Below are positions 18,301 through 25,330 of a stretch of DNA of 64,000 bases, one piece after another. A model generated the notes under the pieces. It saw only the letters and a program-made list of their open reading frames with translations. It was not told the DNA's origin and ran no database searches. How positions within the stretch are numbered: the first letter of the stretch is position 1; the number at the start of each line of letters is the position of its first letter. Source of the DNA: Planctomycetaceae bacterium (GTDB lineage: Bacteria; Planctomycetota; Planctomycetia; Pirellulales; Thermoguttaceae); NCBI GenBank assembly GCA_021372005.1, contig JAJFVC010000017.1:1-64000 (forward strand), written 5' to 3'. The position numbers and the translations under genes were made by a program.

Positions 18301-19000
18301 CCGCCGATACGCCGAGGGGTTGTCGTCGGCAATGAGTGAGACGCTGGCGTGGATGGATCGGGTTTTCACGGCCGAGTCGTCTCCGGAGTCCTCGCTTCGC
18401 ACGGCCCGAGAATCGGGCTTGCTGGCGGAGCTGTCGGCGTGGTTGCTCGAAAAATACGCCTACGAGCTCTCGCCTGATGAAATAGCGCGGTGCAGCCAGG
18501 AGCGGCTCCGTCGCCATCTGACCGCCGCGGCGGAAAACCGCTATCGCCCCGAGATGCGCAAGATGGAGCGGGCGCTGGTCCTGCAACTGTTGGACACCGC
18601 CTGGAAAGACCACCTGCTGTCGATGGACCATCTGCGCAGCAGCGTTGGCCTGCGCGGCTACGCCCAGGTCGATCCGAAGGTCGAATACAAACGCGAAGGT
18701 ATGCGGATTTTCGAGCAGATGTGGGAGTCGGTCGGCGAGCGGGTGACGGATTTGGTTTTCCGCATGGAGCAGCTCGACGAGAATTTTGTCGGCTCGACCT
18801 GGACCGAATCGGAGGCGATCCATCAGGATGCGCAATCGGCCGGCGAGATCGCCGCGCAGCAACAGGCCGCCATCGATGGCACGGAGACGGATCACAAGCC
18901 GCAACCGATTCGCAATCGTCAACAGCACGTCGGCCGCAACGATCCCTGTCCCTGCGGCAGCGGCAAGAAATTCAAAAACTGCTGCATGAAGAAGGGATGA
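15311..19000 (+). CDS. secA: SecA preprotein translocase ATPase, enlarged planctomycete form
   Basis: The protein has 1229 residues against about 800-900 in most bacteria. NBD1 has GEGKT (about residue 125) and NDYLARRD; Walker B IIDEVDNILIDEA follows; NBD2 has GRGTDI and GRCGRQGDPGSS; the C-terminal tail CPCGSGKKFKNCC binds zinc. It powers Sec export through SecYEG. There are two insertions: about 48 residues (about 457-505) between DEIERMNK and RRGRPILVG in NBD2, which looks like a small beta-barrel, and about 250-300 residues in the helical wing/scaffold region (about 780-1060). waaA follows after 22 bases. Confidence 0.97.
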   Translation: MEEILSRIWDVLSYVFGGIGRSIERGITGLFGSSNARFLKKLQPTIDAINALESKYQAMTDAELREQTAKFRKRLAAGETLDDLLVEAFAVCREAGRRVLGMRHYDVQLMGGMVLHRGNIAEMVTGEGKTLVATLPAYLNALEGKGVHVVTVNDYLARRDMEWMGPLYMSLGLTVGAIQSNMETEDRQKSYECDITYGTNNEFGFDYLRDNMRPAAKNDNHYPKYYQQSQGPLHFAIIDEVDNILIDEARTPLIISGPAHDDVTRYAKADRIARQLKKGLHFEVKEKEHTANLTDEGVRAAEQLAGVESFYTAGHMEWPHLIDNSLKAHHLYKRDVNYVVNGDEVVIVDEFTGRLMPGRNWSDGLHQAVEAKEGVRIKEENQTLATITLQNFFKLYKKICGMTGTAMTEASEFWKIYKLDVIAVPTNRPLQRINHPDMIYRTTHEKFNAIADEIERMNKWDVLVNKKGEEYLGRIIHETDQSVEFQPRGAKDRETIAKSNVTEIERRGRPILVGTVSIERSELISGMLEKRGISHQVLNAKHHQREAEIVAQAGRLNAVTIATNMAGRGTDIILGGNPEAMAWAKLQEKYPTRLEVPHEEWDGLVREIEQREQMKAEGRLVASMGGLHILGTERHEARRIDLQLRGRCGRQGDPGSSRFFLSLEDDLMRIFAGEWVKNVLTRLGMKEGEAIESHMVSRRIEGAQKKVEERNFEIRKNLLEYDEVMDEQRKRVYGYRQDILDDADCKQLIFDMIDRQIDRYLTQFLDKDYGAETFAGWAAKELSVEFDARDFRGLDFQGAETFAREQAERMAEGQVLDALEENLPEGEETSEWNWEALAKLVNTRWHLSLRDRDLKQLGRDQVGDFLIERARAAIDKIDLGEGAKFLEPDFNVQTACAWVRYKFGIELPIDEVRELELPAFRRLVRERALAMYQEKEAAYPVMAGLYHFTTRDTAGHKRYEREELAEWAAQRFHAELTVEDLKNKQREEIRDLLVDYSRRYAEGLSSAMSETLAWMDRVFTAESSPESSLRTARESGLLAELSAWLLEKYAYELSPDEIARCSQERLRRHLTAAAENRYRPEMRKMERALVLQLLDTAWKDHLLSMDHLRSSVGLRGYAQVDPKVEYKREGMRIFEQMWESVGERVTDLVFRMEQLDENFVGSTWTESEAIHQDAQSAGEIAAQQQAAIDGTETDHKPQPIRNRQQHVGRNDPCPCGSGKKFKNCCMKKG

Positions 19001-19022
19001 GGCCAAAAGGGATTGGAGATTC

Positions 19023-20420
19023 GTGGCGTCGTATCTTGTCGGCAAGCGGTCGATTTGGCAGCATCGCCGCCGGGAAAGGATTCCGCTGTTGCCGTATCTG
19101 CTGAATTGCGTCTATCTGCTGTTGATTCTCCTGGCGATACCGTGGCTTGTGTGGCAGTCGGTTCGCAAGGGCAAATATCGCGAAGGCTATGCCGCGAAGT
19201 TTTTAGGATTCGTCCCAAGATGCGCGGCCGAGGACGACGGCCGAAAGTTCTGCGTCTGGCTGCACGCCGTGAGCGTCGGCGAAGTCAATTTGCTGGCGAC
19301 GCTGCTGAAGGAAATCGAAAAATGGCATCCCGATTGGAAGTGCGTCCTTTCGACCACTACGGCGACCGGCATGGCGCTGGCCAAGAAAAAATACGCCGGC
19401 CGCACGGTCTTTTATTGCCCCCTGGATTTTTCTTGGGCGGTGAAAAATGCGCTGCGCCGCGTGCGGCCCGACGTATTGGTGTTGGCCGAACTGGAACTTT
19501 GGCCCAATTTGATCCGCGAGGCCAAGCGTCGCGGCGTTCAGGTCGCGGTGGTCAACGGGCGGCTGGGTGAAAAAAGTTTTCGCGGCTATCGACGCATTCG
19601 ACCGCTGGTGGCCGGGCTGCTTCGCCGAATCGACGTGCTGGCCGTGCAAGACGAAACCTATGCCGAGCGATTCCGAAAACTCGGCGCTTGCCCGAAAACG
19701 GTCCAGGTGACCGGTTCGATGAAATACGACGGCGCGCAGACGGACCGCGAGAATTCGGCCACCCGACGCCTGGCCGCGCTGGCCGGCTTTGCGAGCGACG
19801 ACATTGTGTTGCTGGCCGGCAGCACGCAAGAACCGGAAGAAGCGATGGTTTTGGAAACCTTCCGCGAGCTCCTTGAAAAACATCCGCGTTTGCGGCTGGT
19901 GCTGGTGCCGCGTCATCCCGATCGGTTTGAGGCGGTGGCGAAGCTGCTGGATTCTTTCGGCCTACCATGGCAGCGACGTACGGCTCTTGATGGCGCAGTG
20001 GGAGAAGTCGACGACTCGTCGCCCAAACCGCGCATTCTATTGGTCGACGTGGTCGGCGAATTGGGCGCGTGGTGGGGGACGTCGCACATCGCGTTCGTCG
20101 GCGGCAGCATGGGGCGACGCGGTGGACAGAACATGATCGAGCCGGCCGCGTACGGTGCCGCCGTGTCGTTCGGGCCAAACACGTGGAACTTCCGCGACAT
20201 CGTGGCGGCGATGCTCGAACGTGAAGCCGCCGTGGTGGTGCGGGATAAAACGGAGTTTGCCGCGTTTGTGCGACGATGTCTCGACGATCCAATGTTCGCC
20301 GCGGCACTTGGGCGCCGGGCTCAACAGTTCGTCCAATCACAACTGGGCGCGACGCAACGCACCGTGGCGTTGATCGAGGAAACGTGTTCGAGGCAAGAAC
20401 GCGAAGCCCGCCCGTCTTAA
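19023..20420 (+). CDS. waaA: 3-deoxy-D-manno-octulosonic acid (Kdo) transferase
   Basis: This GT30 enzyme of 465 residues adds Kdo to lipid A in LPS synthesis. An N-terminal membrane anchor (LLNCVYLLLILLAIPWLVW) is followed by KYREGY, HAVSVGEVNL, the catalytic-Glu region and ELELWPNLI. The C-terminal GT-B domain has GSTQEPEE, FVGGSMGRRGGQNMIEPAAYG. The GTG at 19023 is supported by GGAG 4 bases upstream; an internal TTG/CTG start just before LLPYLLN would give a more usual N-terminus. It supports a Gram-negative-type outer membrane. Its stop overlaps that of rho by 4 bases. Confidence 0.92.
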   Translation: MASYLVGKRSIWQHRRRERIPLLPYLLNCVYLLLILLAIPWLVWQSVRKGKYREGYAAKFLGFVPRCAAEDDGRKFCVWLHAVSVGEVNLLATLLKEIEKWHPDWKCVLSTTTATGMALAKKKYAGRTVFYCPLDFSWAVKNALRRVRPDVLVLAELELWPNLIREAKRRGVQVAVVNGRLGEKSFRGYRRIRPLVAGLLRRIDVLAVQDETYAERFRKLGACPKTVQVTGSMKYDGAQTDRENSATRRLAALAGFASDDIVLLAGSTQEPEEAMVLETFRELLEKHPRLRLVLVPRHPDRFEAVAKLLDSFGLPWQRRTALDGAVGEVDDSSPKPRILLVDVVGELGAWWGTSHIAFVGGSMGRRGGQNMIEPAAYGAAVSFGPNTWNFRDIVAAMLEREAAVVVRDKTEFAAFVRRCLDDPMFAAALGRRAQQFVQSQLGATQRTVALIEETCSRQEREARPS

Positions 20421-21688
20421 TCCGCGTTTCGAGCGGCGCTGATCAAGTTGATGAACTCTTGGTTCGACTTGCGCTTGGCCAACTGCGTGGTGAGTTGCTC
20501 CATCGCGTCGACCGGGTGCATCGTCGACAACGTGCGCCGCAGCATCGTAACGGCCCGCAACGTCTCGGGCGGCAGCAGTTTTTCCTCGCGGCGCGTGCCC
20601 GATTGGCTGATGTCGATGGCCGGCCAGACGCGGCGATCGGCCAGTTTGCGATCGAGCACAAGCTCCATGTTGCCGGTGCCTTTGAACTCCTGGAAAATCA
20701 ACTCGTCCATCCGGCTGCCGGTGTCGATCAGCGCGGTGCCGACGATGGTCAGCGAACCGCCTTCCTCAAACAATCGAGCCGTGGCGAATAGTTTCTTGGG
20801 GATGTCCATCGCTTTGATGTCGACGCCGCCGGACATCGTTCGGCCGGTGTTGCCGACCCATTTGTTGAAGGCCCGGGCCAGGCGGGTGATCGAGTCCATC
20901 AGCATGACGACGTCCTTGCCCATCTCGGCCAGTCGTTTGCAACGCTCGACGATCAACTGGGAGAGCCGCACGTGGCTTTCGATGTCGCGGTCGAGGCTGC
21001 TGGCGACCACTTCGCCTTTGACCGCGCGTTTCATGTCGGTCACTTCCTCGGGCCGCTCGTCGATCAACAGGACGATCAGCTTGACGTCCGGATAATTGGT
21101 CGAGATGCCGAGGCTGATGTGCTGCAGCAGAATGGTTTTGCCGGTCCGCGGCGGCGCGACAATCAACGCCCGCTGACCTTTGCCCAGCGGCGTCAAAAGA
21201 TCCATGACGCGGGTGGTCAACGGTTCGGGGCCGACCTCGAGCTTGAGCCAGTATTCGGGATTGATGGGCGTCAGTTCGTCGAAGCTTTTGACGTTTCGGT
21301 ATTCGTCGGGCGGCATGCCGTCGACGTCGACAACTTCACGCAACCGGGGCCCCTGTTGACGGCGGCCTGGCTGGACCATGCCGTGGATGAGCACGCCCTC
21401 GCGCAATCCGTATTTTTCGATCATGCTGCCGGGCACGAACGGATCGGTCATCTCGCGGCTATAGTTGTTGTCCGGACTGCGCAGGAAGCCGTAGCCGTTG
21501 GGGTGCATCTCCAAGACGCCGCTGCCCGGTTCGACCGGACCCGGCTCGCCGTTGTCGGCGGGCTCCAGATTGCGGCTGTCTCCGTTGGTGGACGAGGGTT
21601 GTTGATAGGAGCGGGGCCGATAATGTCCGCGTTGACCTCCGACGCCGCGACCGCGCTGGCGTCCCTTTTTTCGTTTGCCCATTTCCAT
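20417..21688 (-). CDS. rho: Transcription termination factor Rho
   Basis: The protein has 423 residues from ATG 21688 (GTG 21697 and ATG 21682 are alternatives). An N-terminal tail of about 65 basic, Gly/Arg/Pro-rich residues precedes the RNA-binding cold-shock-like domain (LEMHPNGYGFLRSP). The RecA-type motor follows with Walker A APPRTGKT (about 177-184), VLLIDERPEEVTDM and the Q-loop region DIKAMDIPKK. It is an RNA-dependent helicase that ends transcription. It is convergent with waaA. Confidence 0.97.
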   Translation of the reverse strand: MEMGKRKKGRQRGRGVGGQRGHYRPRSYQQPSSTNGDSRNLEPADNGEPGPVEPGSGVLEMHPNGYGFLRSPDNNYSREMTDPFVPGSMIEKYGLREGVLIHGMVQPGRRQQGPRLREVVDVDGMPPDEYRNVKSFDELTPINPEYWLKLEVGPEPLTTRVMDLLTPLGKGQRALIVAPPRTGKTILLQHISLGISTNYPDVKLIVLLIDERPEEVTDMKRAVKGEVVASSLDRDIESHVRLSQLIVERCKRLAEMGKDVVMLMDSITRLARAFNKWVGNTGRTMSGGVDIKAMDIPKKLFATARLFEEGGSLTIVGTALIDTGSRMDELIFQEFKGTGNMELVLDRKLADRRVWPAIDISQSGTRREEKLLPPETLRAVTMLRRTLSTMHPVDAMEQLTTQLAKRKSNQEFINLISAARNAD

Positions 21689-22100
21689 AGGTACCACTCA
21701 ATTCACCGCAGTTAGAGAAAGATCGAGCTACGACTATTCAGAGAATGCAAGGACGAAGCGGTCGGATTTTTGGGCGACAAAGCCTCTCAGGGACCGATCG
21801 GATTGCATTCAGACTCTCGGATTTCTTGATCAAAGATTTGCCTTGCCGGCGAATCGTTCGCCGGGTTCGGTGCATCGGTTCGTTGAAACGTCGCGAGACG
21901 GGCCGTCGAAACGTCGTGGGTCGGATTGCCAAGCCGTCCCCGGATTTCGAGACAGGTTAGCAGCCTGTCCCGCCGCCAGCGCAAAAAACGGTCGTCAAAA
22001 TCTCCTGACCGTTCGTTGATGAAAGCACGAGGCTCGAAAGGCGTCCTATGCCCTGCGCGACTGCCAATGAAACACTTTCCCCCAAAGGGAGAACTTAAGA

Positions 22101-22322
22101 ATGTTGCATTTCAGGTCGCGTGAAGCATACCTTCGCGGGGAAACCTTCCCCTTGGCGAGGCAGCCCGAGAAGTCGAAGTCTCGGGCCAAAAGCGCCTACC
22201 TGCCAGACAGAACTCTACTAATCTTAACCGCCACAGAATCTTCGTCAAGTCATCGGGTCGGAGATTCTGCGAAATTGCATCTTTCCGAACACTGGCATCA
22301 TACAACACAATTTGGGTGGTGA
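22101..22322 (+). CDS. Doubtful small ORF (73 aa) inside the hairpin-rich spacer
   Basis: ATG at 22101 is preceded by AAGGGAG at a workable distance (about 9 bases), and the frame gives 73 mainly polar residues (start MLHFRSREAYLRG) without a recognisable domain or membrane segment. Because the DNA is dominated by inverted repeats, the frame may be an accident within a structured RNA. I list it only because of the good ribosome-binding site. Confidence 0.25.
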   Translation: MLHFRSREAYLRGETFPLARQPEKSKSRAKSAYLPDRTLLILTATESSSSHRVGDSAKLHLSEHWHHTTQFGW

Positions 22323-22344
22323 CAAGAGGCTTTTTGCCCCCTCT
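22133..22344 (+). ncRNA. Candidate structured RNA or leader with four stem-loops
   Basis: Stem-loops seen are: 22133-22158 (TCGC-GGGGAA / TTCCCC-GCGA with a 3-base bulge), 22159-22204 (CCCGAGA / TCTCGGG closed by an outer GGCAG / CTGCC), 22234-22269 (CAGAATCT / AGATTCTG, 8 bp) and 22325-22344 (AGAGG / CCTCT). It ends about 140 bases before the thioredoxin/YHS start codon. I tested it against what I remember of tmRNA, RNase P RNA, SRP RNA, cobalamin, FMN and TPP riboswitches and found no convincing match. The strand is assumed from the downstream gene. Confidence 0.35.
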
Positions 22345-22484
22345 GATGGTATGGTTATATTTTGTTGTCCGGTAATTTCGTTAAAAGCGGCATATTTCCA
22401 CACGACTTCCCACCCAGCCACATCCGATAAATACCCGACGACGCTTGTCAACCTTCGGGCTTGTCTATTGCGGGACTGGGTAAT

Positions 22485-23822
22485 ATGCACAATATACAAA
22501 AATGCTTTGCGGCTCTTACCGTGTTTGCCGTACTTTCGTCGGTCGGTTTTGCTCAGCAACAGCAGCCGGTTCGATGGGAGGCGACGTTGGAAGCCGCTCA
22601 GCGTTTGGCGGGCCAGACCAATCGACTGGTGTTGGTGCAGTTTGAGGCCTCGTGGTGCGGCAACTGCCGTCGCATGGAGGCGGAGGTGCTGAATCAACCG
22701 TCGGTGGCCGCGGAATTGGCGGCCGACTACGTGCCGGTCCGTATCAATGCCGACCATTTTCCCTCGACCGCCAATCAGTACGGTGTTCGGTTTTTACCCA
22801 CCACCGTGATTGTGACCCCTCAAGGGCAAGTGGTGGACTCGATGCGCGGTTACATTGGGGCGCCGGACTTTACGGCTCGGCTGAATCGCGTGGCGCTGAC
22901 GGCGAAACAACGCGGCGCCATGTACGCCCAGTTGCCGACCGGCGGAGCCCCGAACCTCTCGACGGCTCCGGCGTCCAACGTCCCAGCGGCTCCGACGTCG
23001 CCGTTGACCGCGGCGTCGCCTACGTCGAACGTCTCCGGGCCGGCATTGGTCGGCAGTCCCTCGAGTGTTCCAGCGTCGGCCAAGAACTCGCCGACTGCCG
23101 CGACAACGGGTTTATCCGACGATCGGTATGCCGACTATTTCCGCCAATCGCCATCGCAGACGACCACTACGGTTCCGCCGATCGCTAGTCCGGCCAGTTC
23201 CGCGTCACCCAATCCGGTGGCCACGCAACCGGCGGCTCCAACGACGCCCAATCCAGTGTCGGCGGCAACATCGTTGTATCCGCAGCCAGCCGCGGCTCCG
23301 ACGTTGACGCAGCCGTCCGTTCCCGCGGTAACGGCCTCGCTCTACGGTTCGCAATCGACGTCGGTAGCCACGCAGCCGACTCAACCGCAATCTGCCATTG
23401 CGCCTTCGCAGGCCAGTCGTCCGTCGCCGCAACTGCCGACGATGAATCCACCGTTGGCCTTGGACGGTTTTTGCCCTGTGGCGTTGATGGACAAGCAGCA
23501 ATGGGTGATGGGAGACCGCCGTTGGGGCGCAGTGCATCGCGGACGAACCTATTTGTTCCGAGGTCCGGAAGAACAAAAGCAATTCTTCTCCGATCCCGAT
23601 CGTTACGCCCCGGTTCTGTCGGGCAACGATGTCGTATTGGCGTCCGAACAGAGCCAAACCGTGCCGGGCCGCCGCGAACACGGGGCGTATTTCGGCAACC
23701 GCATCTATCTGTTCGCCAGCGAGGCGACGCTCGACAAGTTTACACGAAACCCGAACCTCTACGCCAACCAGGCCACGGCGGCGATGCGGGCGACCGGCTA
23801 CGCCGGACAACCGTTGAAGTGA
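22485..23822 (+). CDS. Secreted thioredoxin-fold protein with C-terminal YHS-like domain
   Basis: The 445-residue product has a signal peptide (residues 1-23, SSVGFAQ). A thioredoxin-like domain (about 30-140) carries WCGNC with Cys58 and Cys61 and a cis-Pro loop in FLPTTV. A long Pro/Ser/Thr/Ala linker (about 150-320) follows. The C-terminal part (about 325-440), starting LDGFCPVALMDKQQWV and containing GRTYLFRGPEEQKQFF and a second similar unit, resembles YHS domains, which bind metal ions in other proteins. A periplasmic thiol or metal-handling role is inferred. The start at ATG 22485 gives the clean signal peptide; a TTG at 22461 is rejected. Confidence 0.8.
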   Translation: MHNIQKCFAALTVFAVLSSVGFAQQQQPVRWEATLEAAQRLAGQTNRLVLVQFEASWCGNCRRMEAEVLNQPSVAAELAADYVPVRINADHFPSTANQYGVRFLPTTVIVTPQGQVVDSMRGYIGAPDFTARLNRVALTAKQRGAMYAQLPTGGAPNLSTAPASNVPAAPTSPLTAASPTSNVSGPALVGSPSSVPASAKNSPTAATTGLSDDRYADYFRQSPSQTTTTVPPIASPASSASPNPVATQPAAPTTPNPVSAATSLYPQPAAAPTLTQPSVPAVTASLYGSQSTSVATQPTQPQSAIAPSQASRPSPQLPTMNPPLALDGFCPVALMDKQQWVMGDRRWGAVHRGRTYLFRGPEEQKQFFSDPDRYAPVLSGNDVVLASEQSQTVPGRREHGAYFGNRIYLFASEATLDKFTRNPNLYANQATAAMRATGYAGQPLK

Positions 23823-24041
23823 ACGGCGGGGTCGGCAAAGGGCGAGTTTTTCCACTCTTCGTTGTGACATGCTGTCCGCCAAAGCTTACCTAATCGCTAC
23901 GATGCGAGCGATTTGGGTCAAAAATGTGCGTTGTAGCGGGTTTCGGAGTTTCGGCGGATCAACCGGACGTGCGTGTTTTTCCGATACGACGACGGTGTCG
24001 TTCTTGGGGAAACACGGGGCGTTCAAACGGTTGGGCCGAGC

Positions 24042-25274
24042 ATGCGTCGCACGAAAGGCTTTGTGGGAGCGTTGGTTTTGGGTTCGTTTTTGGGATTCTG
24101 CCGCGTTCTGGCGGCTCAAGAGGCGGAAAGCACGGGCGAGCCTTGGAAGTTGCCGCAACCTGTTTGTCTGCAACAAGCCGGCATCACGATCGGCGGCTGG
24201 GTGGAACAAGGCATCACGTACAACGCCCTGAATCCGAAGGACCGATTCAACGGACCGATCGCCACGAACGATCGCGCCGGCGAATATCAGTTGAATCAGT
24301 TCTGGATGTACATGGAAAAGCGCACCAACACCGAGGGCGGCGGCTGGGATCTCGGCGGCCGGATCGACGCCATCTACGGCACCGACTGGCGATTCGGCGA
24401 AACGTATGGGTTGGAGACCCGGATCGACGACCCCAACAGCTTTTATGGGCTGGCCCTGCCGCAATTTTACGCCGAGGTGGCGTACAATGATTTGACGGTC
24501 AAAATGGGCCATTTTGCGACGTTGACCAGTTTGGAAATCGTGCCCGCGCCGGCCAACTTCTTCTATTCGCACAGTTTGTTGTCGTGCGGATATTTCGATC
24601 CGCTGTTGGTCACCGGGTTGCAGGCGGAGTACAAGTTGAACGACCACTGGACGGCGGTTGGCGGGTTCAACCGCGGTTGGATGGATTACGAGGATCCCAG
24701 CGAGACGTTGAACTTTTTGGGCGGAGCTCGCTGGGCCGACGACGACCAGCGGGCGAAGCTGTCGTTGATGGTCGACGCCGGCAAGCAACGCGGCGTGATG
24801 GGCGTCAACGACCGTACGAACGTCATCACGGTTTTTACTTACAAACTGACCGATCGGTTCCAATACGGGTCGCAATACACCGCGGGCATCGAGCAGGACG
24901 GCTCGGTCATTCATCCCGGTCAGAACGCCTCCTGGTACGGCACCGAGCAGTTGTTCACCTACATGCTCGACGAAAAATGGTCGATCGGCCTGCGTTACGA
25001 ATGGGTTCGCGACAACGATGGCGCGCGAGTGGCGGGCGTCGGCAATGTTTTGCTGACCGACCGCGGCTGGGACGGACTGCCCGGCATGGCCGGCGCGTAC
25101 AACGATCTGAGTTTGGGTCTGAATTGGCGTCCGAATCGCAATGTGACATTGCGGCCGGAAGTGCGTTGGGACTGGTACGACGGACGTCCGAACGCGGCCG
25201 GTCAGTTGCCGTTCGGCGACAAGGACGAACGCGAACAGTTCTTGCTCGATGCGGACCTGATCGTGACGTTTTAG
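24042..25274 (+). CDS. BBP2-type outer-membrane beta-barrel porin
   Basis: This 410-residue protein has a signal peptide (residues 1-24, ending VLAAQE). The mature part alternates polar and aromatic/hydrophobic residues as in barrel strands: GGWVEQGITYNAL, QLNQFWMYMEKR, YGTDWRFGE, FYAEVAYNDLTVKMGHF, and ends in the strand LLDADLIVTF with a terminal Phe, typical for outer-membrane insertion. It fits the putative porin family common in planctomycetes (BBP2). It probably allows passive diffusion of small solutes; specificity is unknown. ATG 24042 is chosen over an in-frame upstream start because it begins the signal peptide. Confidence 0.85.
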   Translation: MRRTKGFVGALVLGSFLGFCRVLAAQEAESTGEPWKLPQPVCLQQAGITIGGWVEQGITYNALNPKDRFNGPIATNDRAGEYQLNQFWMYMEKRTNTEGGGWDLGGRIDAIYGTDWRFGETYGLETRIDDPNSFYGLALPQFYAEVAYNDLTVKMGHFATLTSLEIVPAPANFFYSHSLLSCGYFDPLLVTGLQAEYKLNDHWTAVGGFNRGWMDYEDPSETLNFLGGARWADDDQRAKLSLMVDAGKQRGVMGVNDRTNVITVFTYKLTDRFQYGSQYTAGIEQDGSVIHPGQNASWYGTEQLFTYMLDEKWSIGLRYEWVRDNDGARVAGVGNVLLTDRGWDGLPGMAGAYNDLSLGLNWRPNRNVTLRPEVRWDWYDGRPNAAGQLPFGDKDEREQFLLDADLIVTF

Positions 25275-25282
25275 AGCCAAAC

Positions 25283-25330
25283 CGGCTCCGAAAGCGATCG
25301 ACACGCTACAGGTTTGTGAAAGGTGTCCTA
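25283..25330. repeat. 48-bp intergenic repeat, copy A
   Basis: It matches 43742-43789 in 43 of 48 positions by my alignment, in the same orientation, with the core AAAGCGATCGACACGCTAC. AGCG/CGCT inside the core can form a short hairpin. Both copies lie between convergent genes and both end exactly on the TAG stop codon of the minus-strand gene. Confidence 0.75.

Larger units (their letters stand above)
21689..22484. other. Long intergenic region between rho and the thioredoxin/YHS gene
   Basis: This 796-base spacer is visibly less GC-rich than its surroundings and has no strong gene. The rho-proximal half shows nothing recognisable beyond the probable rho leader. The 22.1-22.35 kb part carries several perfect stem-loops (listed separately) and one short frame. 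Promoters for both flanking genes must lie here, but none was clear enough to call. Confidence 0.6.

Noticed and set aside
15635-19045. 1136-codon open frame on the minus strand opposite secA
   Set aside because: It is the antisense shadow of a GC-rich gene: Arg/His/Gln-rich, no domain, and secA on the plus strand is certain.
22133-22204. Cobalamin riboswitch (ACCTGCC near 22198)
   Set aside because: Only the ACCTGCC end fits; the CCACTG and GGTG parts and the order of elements are missing.
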